From Aldrovandia affinis (lineage: Eukaryota > Chordata > Actinopteri > Notacanthiformes > Halosauridae), in the NCBI GenBank assembly GCA_029706075.1, contig JAINUG010000198.1, positions 1,102,501-1,166,500 on the forward strand: a stretch of 64,000 nucleotides of DNA, in the 5' to 3' direction. The notes beneath the pieces were generated by a model. It saw only the letters and a program-made list of their open reading frames with translations. It was not told the origin of the DNA and did no database searches. The position numbers were made by a program, and so were the translations under genes. Of the stretch, positions 36,458 to 48,720 are shown piece after piece (positions within the stretch are counted from its first letter, which is position 1; every line of letters begins with the position of its first letter).

Positions 36458-37115
36458 GGGGCCTGCCTCACGAAGCAGTGGGTTAGCAAGCTAACTTTGG
36501 GCTTAGCCCTGGGTTTTCGGTCTCATGACTGTGGCTCACTTTTAACCGGGTTGCATCGCCATGGTAACTTATGCCATGAACCTAACCTGCTCCGGAGTAG
36601 GTTAAATTCTGACTAACGGATCCAATCCTATAATCAGCTCTCTGAAAAAGGGCCTCAACATTCCTAGAGAATTGCACAATCAGATTGTTTTTATATCAGA
36701 GATACAGATTCTCCGCAGAGGGAATATTGTATCTTTGCAAGCTTCTAGAGCCGCATGTCACAAATGCCACTCGTCGAAGCCATGTGATCACTGTGCAGCA
36801 AACAGAATATATTGCCCTATGTTTTCGAGCCACCAGTACATATACGTATTATGTTGGTGATGCAGAGAACCTGAGCAAACATACAGTTTATATAATTATA
36901 TATATACAGTATATAGTTATCAATAATGAATACAATGTACTGTTGCATATTAAGTGTAAAGTTAGCTCGCTAACCCACCAATCCTGGTTCATAAAACAGT
37001 GCTCTGGATCTCTCCATGTTGCATGCGATTGACTGTGTTACAAACGCCACCCCATATCTTGATCGGAAAAACCAGGGTTGACAAGAGTTGATAACCACTG
37101 TTGTGAGACAGGTTA
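36458..37115. mobile_element. ISL2EU-like non-autonomous DNA element
   Basis: The left end cctgcctcacgaagcagtgg and the reverse complement of the right end, cctgtctcacaacagtgg, form imperfect inverted repeats. Inside, gggttttcggtctcatga and cgccatggtaact are words I associate with fish ISL2EU-type elements. No transposase frame. Target duplication not resolved. Confidence 0.5.
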
Positions 37116-40100
37116 GCTGTAATTGCCTTTGTTAGGCTTTGTGTAGCCAGCTAACACAAAGATACCCTAACTATGTGGAACTTCCTTGGTGAGACAGAGC
37201 CCAGTTATCCTAGCTGTAAGCAGACATCGTTCTGTCTTGGGGTAGAAAGTTCGCTAGGAGAGTGTGGAGGTACACAGCCGCCAGAGATTTGGGTTTGTGA
37301 CAGACCTGTCACAGCACAACATCACCCACTGAAATATATAATTGAGAGGACAGGGGTAGCCTGGGTGCCGTCATTTGCATTCAATTTACCATACTGTAGC
37401 GTCAGTAATGAGTCTGGCCAGAAGGGTGGGACATCGAGCATGATGGGGGCGAAGTCATTGAAAATCACACCCGCATAAGGCTTTGGCTCATAATCTCTAA
37501 TAAGTAGAACTTGCTGCTTGGTAATGAAGTGATCACAAATCAATGAAGCATAAACTGAATAATTTTTAATGAAAAAACATTTAAAATCATATCACACTTG
37601 CCCAAATAAAATATTCTCTCCAATTCTTAAGACACTGTATATTTTTCACTATATCATTGTGTTCTAGCAACTTCAAGGCACTTCCATCATTTCAGAATGC
37701 AGTATGGAGATAATATTGCCAACACTCTTATATAACATGACATTGGGTTACAGATATGGAAATGTGTACAATTGCTTACAAAACCAAAAGTCCCCGAAAT
37801 TTGGTGTAACAAGTATATAACAAGTACAGGTGCTGATGTTCTTACTTAAACAGGTACCATCCATTAATGAGCAGCAAAATCGACTACATTGGTCATTTTC
37901 ATTATTCTTAAGAACACATAGACACAAATGCATAAGGACATGAAATGTTCCTAAGAAATTCCTGGATTTTTGAGGGACCATGGATTAGAAACGCGATGTG
38001 AACATCAGCATTTTATAGCACACAGATTCTGATTTTCATATGATTAAAATTAAATGTACGTTTCAGTTGTGCTTTTAATTAAAGTATGATATTAATACTT
38101 CAATCTTTCACTTAATATTTCACTGAGTATCTGGTTAACTATATGTTATCTTAATATTAACAATTTAGAGGATTACAATTAAAAATGCATTCATAATTAT
38201 TCTGCTTGTGAAACATGCCAAGACTTGGCATCTGTCAGAATTATGTATTTATTTGCAAATTCCAAAATAAAATGTTACTCCAAATATGCATACAGTATCA
38301 TAATGTTTTCCCAAGACATAGTACAATGTCCTGCTTAGTGCAGTTAGCCTGGGTGTGTTGAAAATGTTGTACTTTTGATTTGTCTACTCTTTTATACGCT
38401 CTTGCCACTGACTTGCATAGCAAACATATTGTGTCACTGACCACTGTCGTGTTTGGCCCTAAATAAAGTCTGACGGAATAAAGGGGAATACAGAAAATCT
38501 ATTTCCATGGATTAATCCCATAAGGCCCTGCAACTCTGTCCCCAGGCAGGTGTGTGCAAGACTCACAGATATGGTTAAATTATTAAAAAAAAACTGATTG
38601 TGTATATTTTTAGTATGCAAAAATGTCTTTCAGTGACAAAATGTTCATTTCCACGACATACGAAAGAGATTAAACTCACGTGCTATTCTGAGGGTCATCT
38701 TGCATTTTGGAAGCCATGCCGTTTTTGAGGCCAGGTCCAGTGTGGCCCCTGTGTACCCCAAAAAACAAACGTTTTTCTTTGGCTGGGCCCTCTATAATAC
38801 AGGTGATACCGTACGTGTGAAAGACCTCTATGTGGGTTGTTGGCCATGTCTCAGCTGCTGAAGAAAGCGGAAAGGCTTATGTCTGCTCAGAACTGCCGTG
38901 ATCCGTTTGATCTCATACTTCTTTGATAATGAGATTCGCCTCCTGTCCATGGGCCTGGAAGTATTGACAGCAGGTGTCAAACAGTCAAACAGTTGGCAGC
39001 TGAGTCAATGGTACACAGGATATTATAAATGTCATGAGCGGTGTGCCTTTCTTCTGCTTCTGAGCACGTTTCGAAACATCCTTCCCATGCTGTGCCGGCT
39101 CTAGCCTTTTGGGGCCTCCGAGCACAACTGGCTTAGGGGGTTGCGTCTGGGTTTCAAATGAGGGCTAGAGCGCAGCGGGGCCGGGTGTAAATCAACACGA
39201 CACTAGCACGTACGTAGAAATTACTATTCATTTAAAAATACATGATTTTCTATGTTACATTAAAATGGCACACAATAAATAACTGTGCAACAATAAATGA
39301 TAACACAAATGTAACACGATTGAAAATAAAAGTGCTACATATTGTGTGCCATTTACAAAATAATACTTAACAAAAAAACTATTTATTTTAATGCTGTTGA
39401 CTGTAATTTGCAATAAGAGCCAAGAGCAAATTGCAAACCATCAAACTATTTGCAATGTAAAACAATGTGTTAAAAAGATTTGTAAAAATAGCAAGCCATG
39501 AGGAGGAAATTAAGCTCCCTGGCTAACATATTTTAGCATTGCATCTTTGAAAAAAACCAATGTTTAAGTAGTGCATTTCTACATTCATCCAATACAAATG
39601 AAGACAAAACAATAAAATAGCCATTCAATTTAAATGACTAAAACAATATACGTATACATTTAAGTCACAAATCCATACGTATAGGCCTACATTTAAGTCA
39701 CAAATCCATAATTTTTTCCAACATGTCAGAGAATAGTTACGCTATGTAAGAATAGTGACGTAATAAGTTAAAAAAAGACAAAAATGCTGCTGTAATTTAT
39801 AGAATTATTTTATATTAAAAAAAATGTTTTTTAAAGATAATTATTTAAATTAATATTTTTCCAACATCTCAGTGTAGAAAAGTTAAACAATACAATAGAG
39901 CAAATGTATTTTATCCCAGTTGAAACATTCAGTGTTTTGCTTGATAGCTTGCTAGAGTTCACTGAAAAGATGCTACATAAGCTCTTTAACTAGCTTGTTG
40001 TTTCAGGCAAATATGCCGGCCCAAGAGCTATGGAATATGACTGAAAATCCCAGTTGTGGGTTATTAATAACCATAAATTAAGCAATATTGAACTAGATAG

Positions 40101-41859
40101 AGTGAGCCACTAAAAATACATTTGGTTTCAGCCCTTTGGGTTAAAAACAGGTCAGAGATCAAGATAATTCAGTAACTACATTCAGATCTGCACTCAAGAT
40201 TTTCAATTAAAATGAGGCTAAAGATTAAAATGTTTTGGTACACTGCCTTCATCACTGGAATGGTATTATATGCTGATGGGAATCTTTTATACCCTTTTTA
40301 TAACTTTTATGTGGCCACAGGTGTACAGGTTAATTAGAAAGGAATTGTCAATCAACCTCATCATAATTTAAAAACACTGAATTCTGATCATTTATGAATG
40401 CGGTCGCTTTTGTTATTTCGAAATAACTGGCTTTGGGTTGGGTGCTTGCATCTGTCCTGACACTGTTTTTTACAATGGCAATTTCTGCCAAATTTTAAGG
40501 GATCAGTGAAATGTCCAAAGCCATCAGCTTTGCTGAGCAGCAAGGATCAGTTTTCTATTTCGGTTATACTGACCGCAAAATACATATTGCAATCCCTTTT
40601 TTGTAATGGATGGTCAGCTTTGCTCTGATGGATTCCTCCCCCCGCGGACGCATTTTTGGTTGAGTTCCTGCAAATAACTAGGTCACTCACCTCGACATCT
40701 GTAGTTTACAGATGAAAAAATTGAACTTTTTTCATCTCTCTGCCAGGAGGACTACAGCATCGCAACCTTTGCCACAGCTTTAATGCGGCATGTCGCTGCA
40801 CAACATGATTGTGTGAATTATGGGGGAGAACAATTCCGTAAATGCACTGACAGAATATAAGAAGATCCAGTAGTCCCTTTGGAAGCTCACTAACAGACTC
40901 CAAGTTACAGCAGTGACAGACTTTCGCTTCTTTTTTTAAAGATTGGGTAAAATTCAGTCCTTTATAATACAGTAATGAATAATTGAAATTATATCGTTAT
41001 TTCAGCATAATACTGCTAGATAATTACAATACTTCACAAGGAATGTCAATTTGCAGACAGTCTTTCGTGTCTGAAGAATCAAACATATTTTTTTCTTTTA
41101 AAAGCAAGCAGAAGGAGGTGGGTGGCTTTGTGGTTTTCCGACTTTTACATCTCAGCCTCAGAGAAACTGATGAAATGCATTATGGGATTGGGTATTTGCA
41201 AGTTTGCGCCATGCATGGAAAATTTGTAGTGCAGCCTCATTTCAAGGGAGATTATCTGAAATCTCAGGAAATGGGGAAGGAAACTGGAATAATCCCAGCA
41301 GATCCTCTTGAATACATGCAGTGTCAGACCAAAAAATGAGGATAAAGAAGGGGGGTATTTATTTAAAGGTATTTTATACATTCACATTTTCTGTAGCGTT
41401 TTCCCAAGCCAATTCAGTATACTAATGCAACTAAATCAGGCCAAAGATTTTCATTATCACTACGCAAATTTTGGGAACTGCTTATTCAGTATTTCAATAT
41501 GTTTCATTGAATATTATAATATCTTGTAAACAACCCCCTCTTGAATTGTCCTTTTGTCTTCTTTGCGTATTCCCAAACATTGTCCTTGAAGGGATTTGTT
41601 AAACATGGTGCAGAGATATTACATATATTATGTATCAGATGTATTTCTGATATCTACTGGTCCAACTGAGCCAGGCAGCTTGCACAACCAGAAAGACAGG
41701 GAATATGGTGGACTCACGTTGCCGTAGGGAAGGGTCATGCCCACGTCAGCCTGGTCTTCAGGCCACCACAGAGGGCCTGGCATTGTAGGAGCAGTTTGTT
41801 TCATTAGGACAGAATAAAAAACCAGAAAACAAAAATGTGCACGCGAAGGCGTAGCAGTG
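37116..41859. other. Long unassigned AT-rich stretch
   Basis: No gene or classified repeat. A direct duplication of about 30 bp (acatttaagtcacaaatcca) lies at 39655-39712. 40980-41330 is complex non-repetitive sequence with a 118-codon frame lacking known motifs. 39090-39220 may be an end of an old DNA element (gccggctctagccttttggg). Confidence 0.4.
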
Positions 41860-42085
41860 GCAATAGCGTAGCGGTCTAGCGCGCCACACTTTGGCTGGTC
41901 CGAAGTGGTGTGCGCTCCCCGTCAGGGACGTGGTTTGAAACCCGTGTCTCTACCAGACCGGGTCTGGTCATCAGCCTCGATTGAGGGTGGCATTTGGGTG
42001 TCCGCCTCCGGGGAGGGTGAGCCGGGATGAGTCCGTTGAGGAGCAGGAAAAGGGAGAAAAACTGGAAAGATTCAAGATAAATGTA
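41860..42085 (+). repeat. SINE family C, diverged
   Basis: A tRNA-like head (gtagcggtctagcgcg) with an insertion and a changed B box (tggtttgaaaccc) is followed by the family C words gtccgcctccggggag and agggagaaaaactgg. Confidence 0.6.
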
Positions 42086-42249
42086 TATTAAAAAAAGAAT
42101 GTGCAGACAGGATCATTGAGGTGAAATGCTAGAAATGACCTAAGCCATCAACGGGTCGTACTTTAAATGATTCTCCAATGGTGAGTATCGTGGGGACACA
42201 CAAACAATGCTATGCTGGAGTTTGGGGGAAGACAGGGTTTGGTTTAGAC

Positions 42250-42424
42250 CAGGGGTGGGCAATCTTACCCCGTGTGGGCCGGTGTGGGTGCAGGCTTTTG
42301 TTCCAGCCGAGCAGTAGCTCACCTGATTTGACTAATCAGCTAATCAAAGTCTTCAATCAGAGCTTTGATTAGTGGAATCAGGTGTGTCACACCGGCCCAC
42401 ACAGGGTAAGATTGCCCACCCCTG
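42250..42424. mobile_element. hAT-type MITE, 175 bp
   Basis: Long inverted repeats starting CAGGGGTGGGCAATCTTACC, with an exact 8-bp duplication gtttagac at 42242-42249 and 42425-42432. The middle has a second inverted pair around tgattagtggaatcagg. Too short to code. Confidence 0.93.
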
Positions 42425-42432
42425 GTTTAGAC

Positions 42433-42994
42433 AGAGATGTTGGTTGAGATGTGAGGAGGCTGGCTCGGGTGATGCTGTTACCATGTGACCTGGCCGATGG
42501 TGACATGCAGACCTCCGCTTCTCACTGGTACGCCTGACCCGTCATTTCCAGCACATCGCTCATACGTAGAATCCCCAAATTGTAGTGCGTGATATAGTAG
42601 AGCACACTGTGTGCTGACCCTAGGTGCTCTGGCCCTACTCAAAAGAGTAATAAAACCTGTCATTGATGAACATCAGAACAGACCACGTTTATTTATGGGC
42701 ATTAAGGCAATCAGCATGTCCTTTAGGTGCCCAAGGTGTTCCCGTTGATGTCTGGGGAGGGGAGAGAGACTTAGGCTAGATGGAGATTTAGGTTAGAGAA
42801 TATAGGCCACATGCTGTTTGAGCTGGACAGGACCTTCAAATGCGTAGAGGTATCCTGATAGCCCAGTCCATTTGAAGCCCTGTGCTAAAGAATGCATGTA
42901 AAGCCTTCATTCGTTTGCTGGCATCATCTGGCATGGTCAAGTCTATTCCGACAATTAGTAGCGCCCCCTACGGCCCGTGTGTTACACCATAAGA
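42433..42994. other. Unassigned DNA with a CTCF-like site
   Basis: Nothing gene-like. tagcgccccctac at 42959-42971 reads GTAGGGGGCGCTA on the minus strand, a good match to the CTCF core. Confidence 0.4.
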
Positions 42995-43197
42995 CAGGGG
43001 TGTCAAACTCATTCCATCGAGGGCCGAGTGTGTGCAGGTTTCTGTTGTAACCAATGCATTACACCAGGTGATTTCAATTAGGTTCCCTCCTTAGTTGAAG
43101 AAGTGAGTTAATTAGTGAAATCACCTGGTGTAGTGCATTGGTTGCAACAAAAACCTGCATACACTCAGCCCTCGATGGAATGATTTTGACACCTGTG
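42995..43197. mobile_element. hAT-Charlie-like MITE, 203 bp
   Basis: Inverted ends begin CAGGGGTGTCAAACTCATTCC-like and extend over most of the element (acaccaggtgatttcaatta / gaaatcacctggtgtagtgc). The 8-bp duplication ccataaga / ccttaaga matches at 7 of 8. Confidence 0.9.
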
Positions 43198-43205
43198 CCT
43201 TAAGA

Positions 43206-44296
43206 CTAGCATTGTACCAAAATACAATGGAAGCTTGCAGTTTATTTTTTTGAAAGAGTGCTCTGGCTTGCGTACAATGGTCTAACCTTTTGAGAGACCT
43301 GACTGCAGTAAATTAGTTTGATTAGATCATGCTCTTTGACTGCAGAGCGTTTCAGCTGGTGACAATCCAAACCGCTGATCCTCACCTCGTTGGAAACATT
43401 AAACACGCCACTCATTTTGATGTTCTACAAGAGTCTTATTCATGTAATATTTGTCAGCTTGCAACAGAAAGTCGTATAATCATTGTGGAATGATTACACG
43501 ACCGCACTGTGGATTTGTGAGACAAAAACACAAAATCCTGCGACATATTATTCTGGGGAGAATTGAAAATGTGAATGAATCTTTTATAATACCAGGATGA
43601 CTGCCATTCCATTTCCACCGTTGTAAAAGTCTCATTACATTACACTGCATTTAGCAGACACTCTTATCAGAGCGACTGTCAGTGCCAGAGAACATAAGGC
43701 CATCCACAACAGTAATATGAGCACAGTGACATAGACACAGAGGGAAGAGATTTGGACTTTTAAAAACATTTTTCTCTGAGAGGCATTTGAGGTGAAAATG
43801 TTTGGGACGACAATCAAAGTATTTCCCCTTTAGCTACATTTATAAGGGAAGGGTCGTTATTCTTCTGTTTTCCGTGTATCGTGATTGAAGAAAATAAAAT
43901 AAAAATGTCACTTTTTCATGAGCCACCCCCTTCCCCTTTAAAAGCATACATAGAGACATAAAAAGAAAAATAGAAAGTTAATAAATCACCCGAATTATAT
44001 AAAATTGATTTAAAAAATCAAGTTCCAGAGGGTGGGGAATGGGAGCCAAGATGCGGTCCTGCTGCCCTGCCCACTGTCCTGCTGCCCTGCCCACTGTGAG
44101 GAATGCTTCCACCATTGACAGGCATGCAGTGTGAGGCCTGGTCTCTTGTGAGAACATGTCATTCTCACAGTGAGAAGAGCAACACCCCCTTTGTATTTAC
44201 AGCACGATGAGAAAACCAATTCTTCCCACAGAAGCAACATCCTCCATGTGCTCTCTGTCAAGCTGCTGAATAGTCACTATCACCGCGTGTCGTTGC
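43206..44296. other. Unassigned DNA with a SINE tail fragment
   Basis: 43632-43690 (gcatttagcagacactctta, then gagcgactg) is a minus-strand tail fragment. 44056-44096 is a tandem pair of a 20-bp unit (tcctgctgccctgcccactg). No gene. Confidence 0.5.
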
Positions 44297-44442
44297 GGTT
44301 CTGTGTGGCTCAGCAGGTAGAGCACGGCGCTGGCAATGCTAGGGTTGTGGGTTCGATTCCCACTGGAACCACATACTGTATACTGAAAAATGTACGCATT
44401 CACTACTGTGAGTCGCTTTGGATAAATGACATATATTATTAT
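44297..44442 (+). repeat. SINE family B, plus strand
   Basis: The tRNA-like head has A box tggctcagcaggtagagc and B box gggttcgattcccac, then aaccacatactgtatactga, cattcactactgtgagtcgc and tttggataaa. It reads in the opposite sense to the copies at 57050, 59317 and 61482. Confidence 0.85.
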
Positions 44443-44744
44443 GTATTCCATACATTTTGTCCAGGTTATAACCATCATGCTGGCGTGAACGGCGCAACAC
44501 AAATGTCCTTTTGTACTTTTGTACTACTTTGTAGGAGCCATGTCTTTCTTTCTCTCTTTCTCTCTCCCTCTCTCAAACTCCCTGTATTACCATGATTAAT
44601 TGTTGTAAATCCCAAAAGAGATTAGTAAAACTGAGCTGAGGATGAATAATGCAGTCTCACTGGTAGCATGCCATGGGTTCTGCTGTCACAGGATTAATTC
44701 ACTGCTGGGGGGGGGGGGGATGAACGGAGGTTTGTTTGACCAGT
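44443..44744. other. Unassigned DNA
   Basis: A TC-rich run at 44545-44575 and a G-run at about 44707-44719; otherwise nothing recognised. Confidence 0.4.
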
Positions 44745-44950
44745 GCCGTTTTACCAGAGGGGTAGGTCTGCTGCGGGCTTCAAACCATGGCCCTTTGCCA
44801 GCCACTCCACATGACAATAGATATGATTAGCCCGCCGAGCTAAAGACCAAGGTCACCAGCCAAGGGAACCAATCACACTCTTATTGCTTCTCCAGGGGCA
44901 GACGCCGCGTTCCGAAGCGGACTGTTCACGTCTCTGAACTCTGCTACATC
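44745..44950 (-). mobile_element. Diverged solo LTR of the tRNA-box TRIM family
   Basis: The layout matches the LTRs at 59519-59908: on the minus strand an A box (TAGCTCGGCGGG, 44831-44842) and a B-like box (GGTTTGAAGCCC, 44775-44786), with aaccaatcacactcttattg in the place where the others have aactaatcacactcttatcg, and a ggactgttcacg word in the place of ggacgctcacg. Ends not certain. Confidence 0.55.
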
Positions 44951-46520
44951 ACCTCAGCTTGTTTAGAAGTTGGACGTTGTGCTGCAAAATAATGCATTCA
45001 GTACTAATGAAGTGCTCATTATATTTATGAGTTCTGTGGAGATACAAGAGCAACCAAGATCAAGACTCAAGACCACAGCAGCTGCGAAAGCATAATTGGC
45101 TCCCGTTTGCCATTTTTTGACAGGTGCAGCAAGTTGGTTTTGAAATGGCTGCCCAGGGCATGTGGTGCCATCAAAGGGGCCAGAGGCTTAGCACAGAGGT
45201 GTTGGTAGCATATAAAAGAGAGCCGCACTGGCCACTGGTGCAATGACTGGGCTAAGCTAAAACTCTGGAGTAAGGAATACATTTTTTCACACTCTCTTAA
45301 CTCTGACTCTTCTCAGATCTTTGCCAGTGTCAACAGAGTAAAATATGAAAGTGATAAAAAAAGAATTAGAATTGAAAGAAATGAGAATACGTTTTTCTGT
45401 CAAAAGTATCTTAGAAATTAACTTTTTGTGAGTCAGAAATCCCACTCAGCTTTTAATGACAAGACCTTTAATGGGACTTAACAAGCCCATATTATATATT
45501 AAATTATTTATCAACAGTTACCCATTATGCAGAAAGTGGAAGGTGGAAAGAAATACTGTATATTGAAATGTAAGTTAATGTAGACAGCTTCGTACTCTCC
45601 AATAACATTAATTCTCCGGCGTATTGTTTCCTGGGTTGAAGTATTGAGCATTTCAAGATGTCATTCTAAATGAGCTGAGTAATGGCCACACTGTGTAATA
45701 TCTCAACCTGGACTCCACCCACACGTCAGCATTCAAGATACACAGAACCTTCATCCAATGCATCAGATTTTACACAAAACTGTCTTGGTTTCTACACAGA
45801 AAAAAATCGTTCAATGACCTTGAGCAGTATTAACATAATTATATTCACACAGAGGATGATTCGTTACACAGCGCATGAATTATTGAAAGCTGGAAAGAAC
45901 TGGGCATGCCTTAAATGTCTTTATGCACGAGTGGAATTGAAGAGGGTAGTGATTAGACTGGACGCATTCATTCTGACTTCAGTCACCGTTCAGTGACACA
46001 TTCTGGCATTCTGTTCCTGACATTTACCTTCACCCTCAGAGGCAAGGAAAGACTTGGACATCAGCATCCATGAATAAAAAAAGAAAATAAAGAAAATTAA
46101 GTTAATACCTCAGTATCAAGGATATCTTTTCAGGATTTAATCTCAGGCCCCTTAAATGTACATTCAACCATTTTCGGGACTGTGCCATACCTATCAACAA
46201 CTCGTGTTTACAATTTCAGCCACAGGCAATCTAACTTTCAAAACTTTTAACTTTCAACAATAAAGTGATTTGTTTGCATGTGTGGGGAGCGTGCACGTTA
46301 AATGAAATGGAATGTCCACTCTCTGGAACAGCAGGTGCCAATGAAGAGAAAATGTATTGTCATCTTCAGCAACAGCACAACCCCTGCCATTAAAACAAAA
46401 GAGATGAATGGGAGAGTTCATTCAGAGAATTCATTCAGTTTCAAGTACAGGAAAAACTAATAGTGAAGGTAGGAAGGTATCAAAATGTGCTAATTCAAAA
46501 ATTGCTTTTAATATCATACC
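44951..46520. other. Unassigned noncoding DNA
   Basis: No repeat recognised. 45000-45250 and 45660-45990 are complex sequences that might be conserved noncoding DNA. Open frames there carry no known motifs. Confidence 0.35.
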
Positions 46521-46544
46521 TGTAACGGAGACAGGCGGAGCAAA

Positions 46545-46733
46545 TGTAGCGGTGAAGCTCCGGTACGTGGGGTTAACACGTGAGCGTCCGCTACAGAATG
46601 TGACGTCGATAAGAGTGTGATTAGTTCCCAGAGTTAGGGGCTTGAGTCTTTAGCTCAGCGGGCTAAATCCCTAGCTTGTCATGTCGAGATCCTCGGTTTG
46701 AAACTCGCTGCAGGCAGAACCAACTCCGATACA
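46545..46733 (+). mobile_element. Solo LTR of the tRNA-box TRIM family, plus strand
   Basis: It aligns end to end with the LTRs of the 59519 element: tgtagcggtgaagctccggt start, cacgtgagcgtccgctacag, ataagagtgtgattagttcc, and an end at gataca. The A box tagctcagcggg is at 46651-46662 and the B box ggtttgaaactc at 46695-46706, 44 bp apart start to start as in a tRNA gene. No primer site follows, so it is a solo LTR. Flanks caaa and caga match at 3 of 4. Confidence 0.75.
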
Positions 46734-46757
46734 CAGACACAGCCACACCTGCATGGG

Positions 46758-46945
46758 TGTAATGGAGGCTAGGTCTACTGCAAGCTTTTGATCCACAGCC
46801 CTCCCCGGCCACAACGTGTAACGAGAGATAACCCTAGCCCGTTGTGCTAAAGATCAAAGGGCCCCTGTCAGGGGAACTAATCACAGTCTTATTGAGGCCC
46901 AGGGGGGTGACGTCCCCTTCAGGAGCGGACGTTCACGTGCCACAC
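46758..46945 (-). mobile_element. Diverged solo LTR of the same family, minus strand
   Basis: It starts tgtaatgga, then has tctactgcaagcttttgatc, agcccgttgtgctaaagatc, aactaatcacagtcttattg and ggagcggacgttcacgt in the same order as the LTR at 59519-59687. It lies head-to-head with the + copy just upstream. Confidence 0.6.
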
Positions 46946-47714
46946 ATCTCTGAGCTCAAGGACAAGGAGGAGGGGATAGCGGTTGAGGGCATGGAGCGTG
47001 TGATTTGAAAGCAGGAGAGCCTCTTGTTAGCTCCTGATTTCTCATTGCGTTTGAAGAAAATTCCGAACTGTAAACATAAATGTTCTTGACCTTTGACCTT
47101 TCTCGGATTCCTTTGCGCATCTTTTTCAAAGAAGATGTCTTTACGGGTAAATATAAATGGCAAGGGTTAGAATTTGTTGCAATGTGAGTTATTCTACAAG
47201 AAGAAGATGTGAATGCTTTAGAGAAAAATCATGGTTAGAGAACAGGTCTTCCCATGGACATGATGGAAACACTTCTCCTCGCTCATAAAATTAATTAGGG
47301 GGCTAATTAGGGGAATGACATGAGGAATTAGCCAGCTGTAACTGCTGACATTTTCAATTATTTTGTGCTCCCCCTTTTCTGGCTGCGAATATCACACACA
47401 TCTCGAGGCAGCTGTCGAACCAGAAGTGGGCATGTGGACAGCCCAAACTCTTACGGGTATCTTATTGTTTTACATCTTCCTTTTATTGCCTTTTGATTCA
47501 TAGAGCCGTGAAATTCCATCCTGTTGGTTGCAGCGTTTCGCTTGACCGGCTTTCAATCGATCAACGTCTGTCCTGGATTTAGTCAAAAGTTGATTGAATC
47601 CTGGTCATGGTCCTATTGTCTAAGCGGGTGTGTTTTCATATTGCAAGTGCTCATATTATCTTTAGCACTTACCCCTCAGAGGTGACTGACCGTTTAGGAT
47701 AGCCCATTCCTCTT
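46946..47714. other. Noncoding block with candidate enhancer motifs
   Basis: Little repeat character. A FOX-type and DR1 motif pair (separate entry) is followed at 47285-47375 by several homeodomain-type cores (taattaggg twice, gaattagcc, caattatt) and cagctg. This composition is usual for vertebrate conserved enhancers; whether it is conserved cannot be seen from one sequence. Confidence 0.35.
47070..47099. promoter_or_regulatory. FOX site plus perfect DR1 nuclear-receptor site
   Basis: gtaaaca (47070-47076) is the known FOX core. tgacctttgacct (47087-47099) is, on the minus strand, AGGTCAAAGGTCA, a perfect DR1 of the HNF4/RXR/COUP-TF type. They lie ten bases apart. Confidence 0.4.
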
Positions 47715-47908
47715 TTTAAAAGATTTTTCCCCCTTTTTCTCCCAATTCAGAATGTCCAATCATATTTGTGTTGCAACCTCCACTGTCAATTCTGGAGAGC
47801 GTAGACAAGCTTCCTCTCCCCTCTCTTACATGTCAGCTGCCACCACTTTCCTTTACTGCAGTTCACAAGTTAACCCTACAAAGACATCGGAGTGGGAGGA
47901 AAACACTA
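47715..47908 (-). repeat. Probable SINE family C relative, minus strand
   Basis: The start ttttccccctttttctccca then attcagaatgtccaat resembles the reversed 3' end of family C. The head has no clear tRNA boxes. Confidence 0.4.
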
Positions 47909-48262
47909 GGGGCCAGATTTACTACGGAGATAGTCGCAGCGCAACAGTCACTATAATGCGACTCTTTTGCTGTCGCAGATACCGACACATTAACAATAAA
48001 TTTACTAAGAGAGGTCCTAATTACACAGTCAAAGAAATCAAACGCCCTCATTCGCAATTTCCTGGTAGGAGACACCCATAAAAAATGGTCTGAAACAATA
48101 TGGCACACTCACACATCCAGATCACAATGCGCCAAGAAATGGATACCAGGAACAAGTAGCGAGGGAACCACGAGAAAAAGAAAAATGTAATTTACAGATC
48201 AGGAAATAGAAGTAATGGTAAACGAGGTACAGTCACAAAAAAATGCCATGACAAAAATAAAT
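47909..48262 (+). mobile_element. Harbinger-type element 5' fragment
   Basis: It begins aggggccagatttactacgg, resembling a fish Harbinger terminal repeat. Near 48195-48235 a short frame reads FTDQEIEVMVNEVQ, similar to the start of the Myb/SANT-like protein that Harbinger elements encode beside the transposase. The frame then fails and LTR-like sequence begins, so the element is truncated. Confidence 0.5.
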
Positions 48263-48281
48263 AAATAAATTCATTAGCCAG

Positions 48282-48720
48282 AGTGTCACGCTGTGTTGTA
48301 GGTGTGGAACCAGATGCAAGTGCGAGAGAAACCCAGAACACGGAAATGCGTTTAAGATATTTATCTGCGAAGACATGGAAAGACAAACAAAACAAACCAA
48401 AATAACCAGCAATCAGGAACAAAAAAAACAAGTAAAACGGTAAATCCAAAACCTATCCAAAAACTCTGAATAAACTAAACACTGGGAATCTAAACAACAA
48501 TAAGCACACGCACAAACAAGTTCTCAAGAGGCAAGCAACATTAACCACAATAGGTAGGCTACTATCAAGCTAAGCCAGATAATGTCCAAGCACTGAAACA
48601 GAGAATGCCAGCTGGTTAAATATCCTCCCGTTAATTATTCACAGCAGTTCGCCATGATTCTGATTGTTTCCGTGATTTCTTTAATTGGTTTTGTGAATTC
48701 CTGGCGTGTCTTTCACTTCT
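48282..48720 (-). mobile_element. Partial LTR, minus strand
   Basis: tgtcacgctgtgttgtagg at the left reads on the minus strand as an LTR end ...acacagcgtgaca, a form common in fish gypsy-type LTRs. The opposite end is not found. A-rich interior, no coding. Confidence 0.4.

Noticed and set aside
36548-36562. RFX-like cgccatggtaac
   Set aside because: It lies in the ISL2EU-like element and is probably part of the transposon's own sequence.
40983-41339. 118-codon open frame as a gene
   Set aside because: No recognisable motif and no start or splice context; left as unassigned.
44297-44360. Possible tRNA gene
   Set aside because: A and B boxes are good, but the body and tail continue as a SINE repeated at 13941, 57050, 59317 and 61482.
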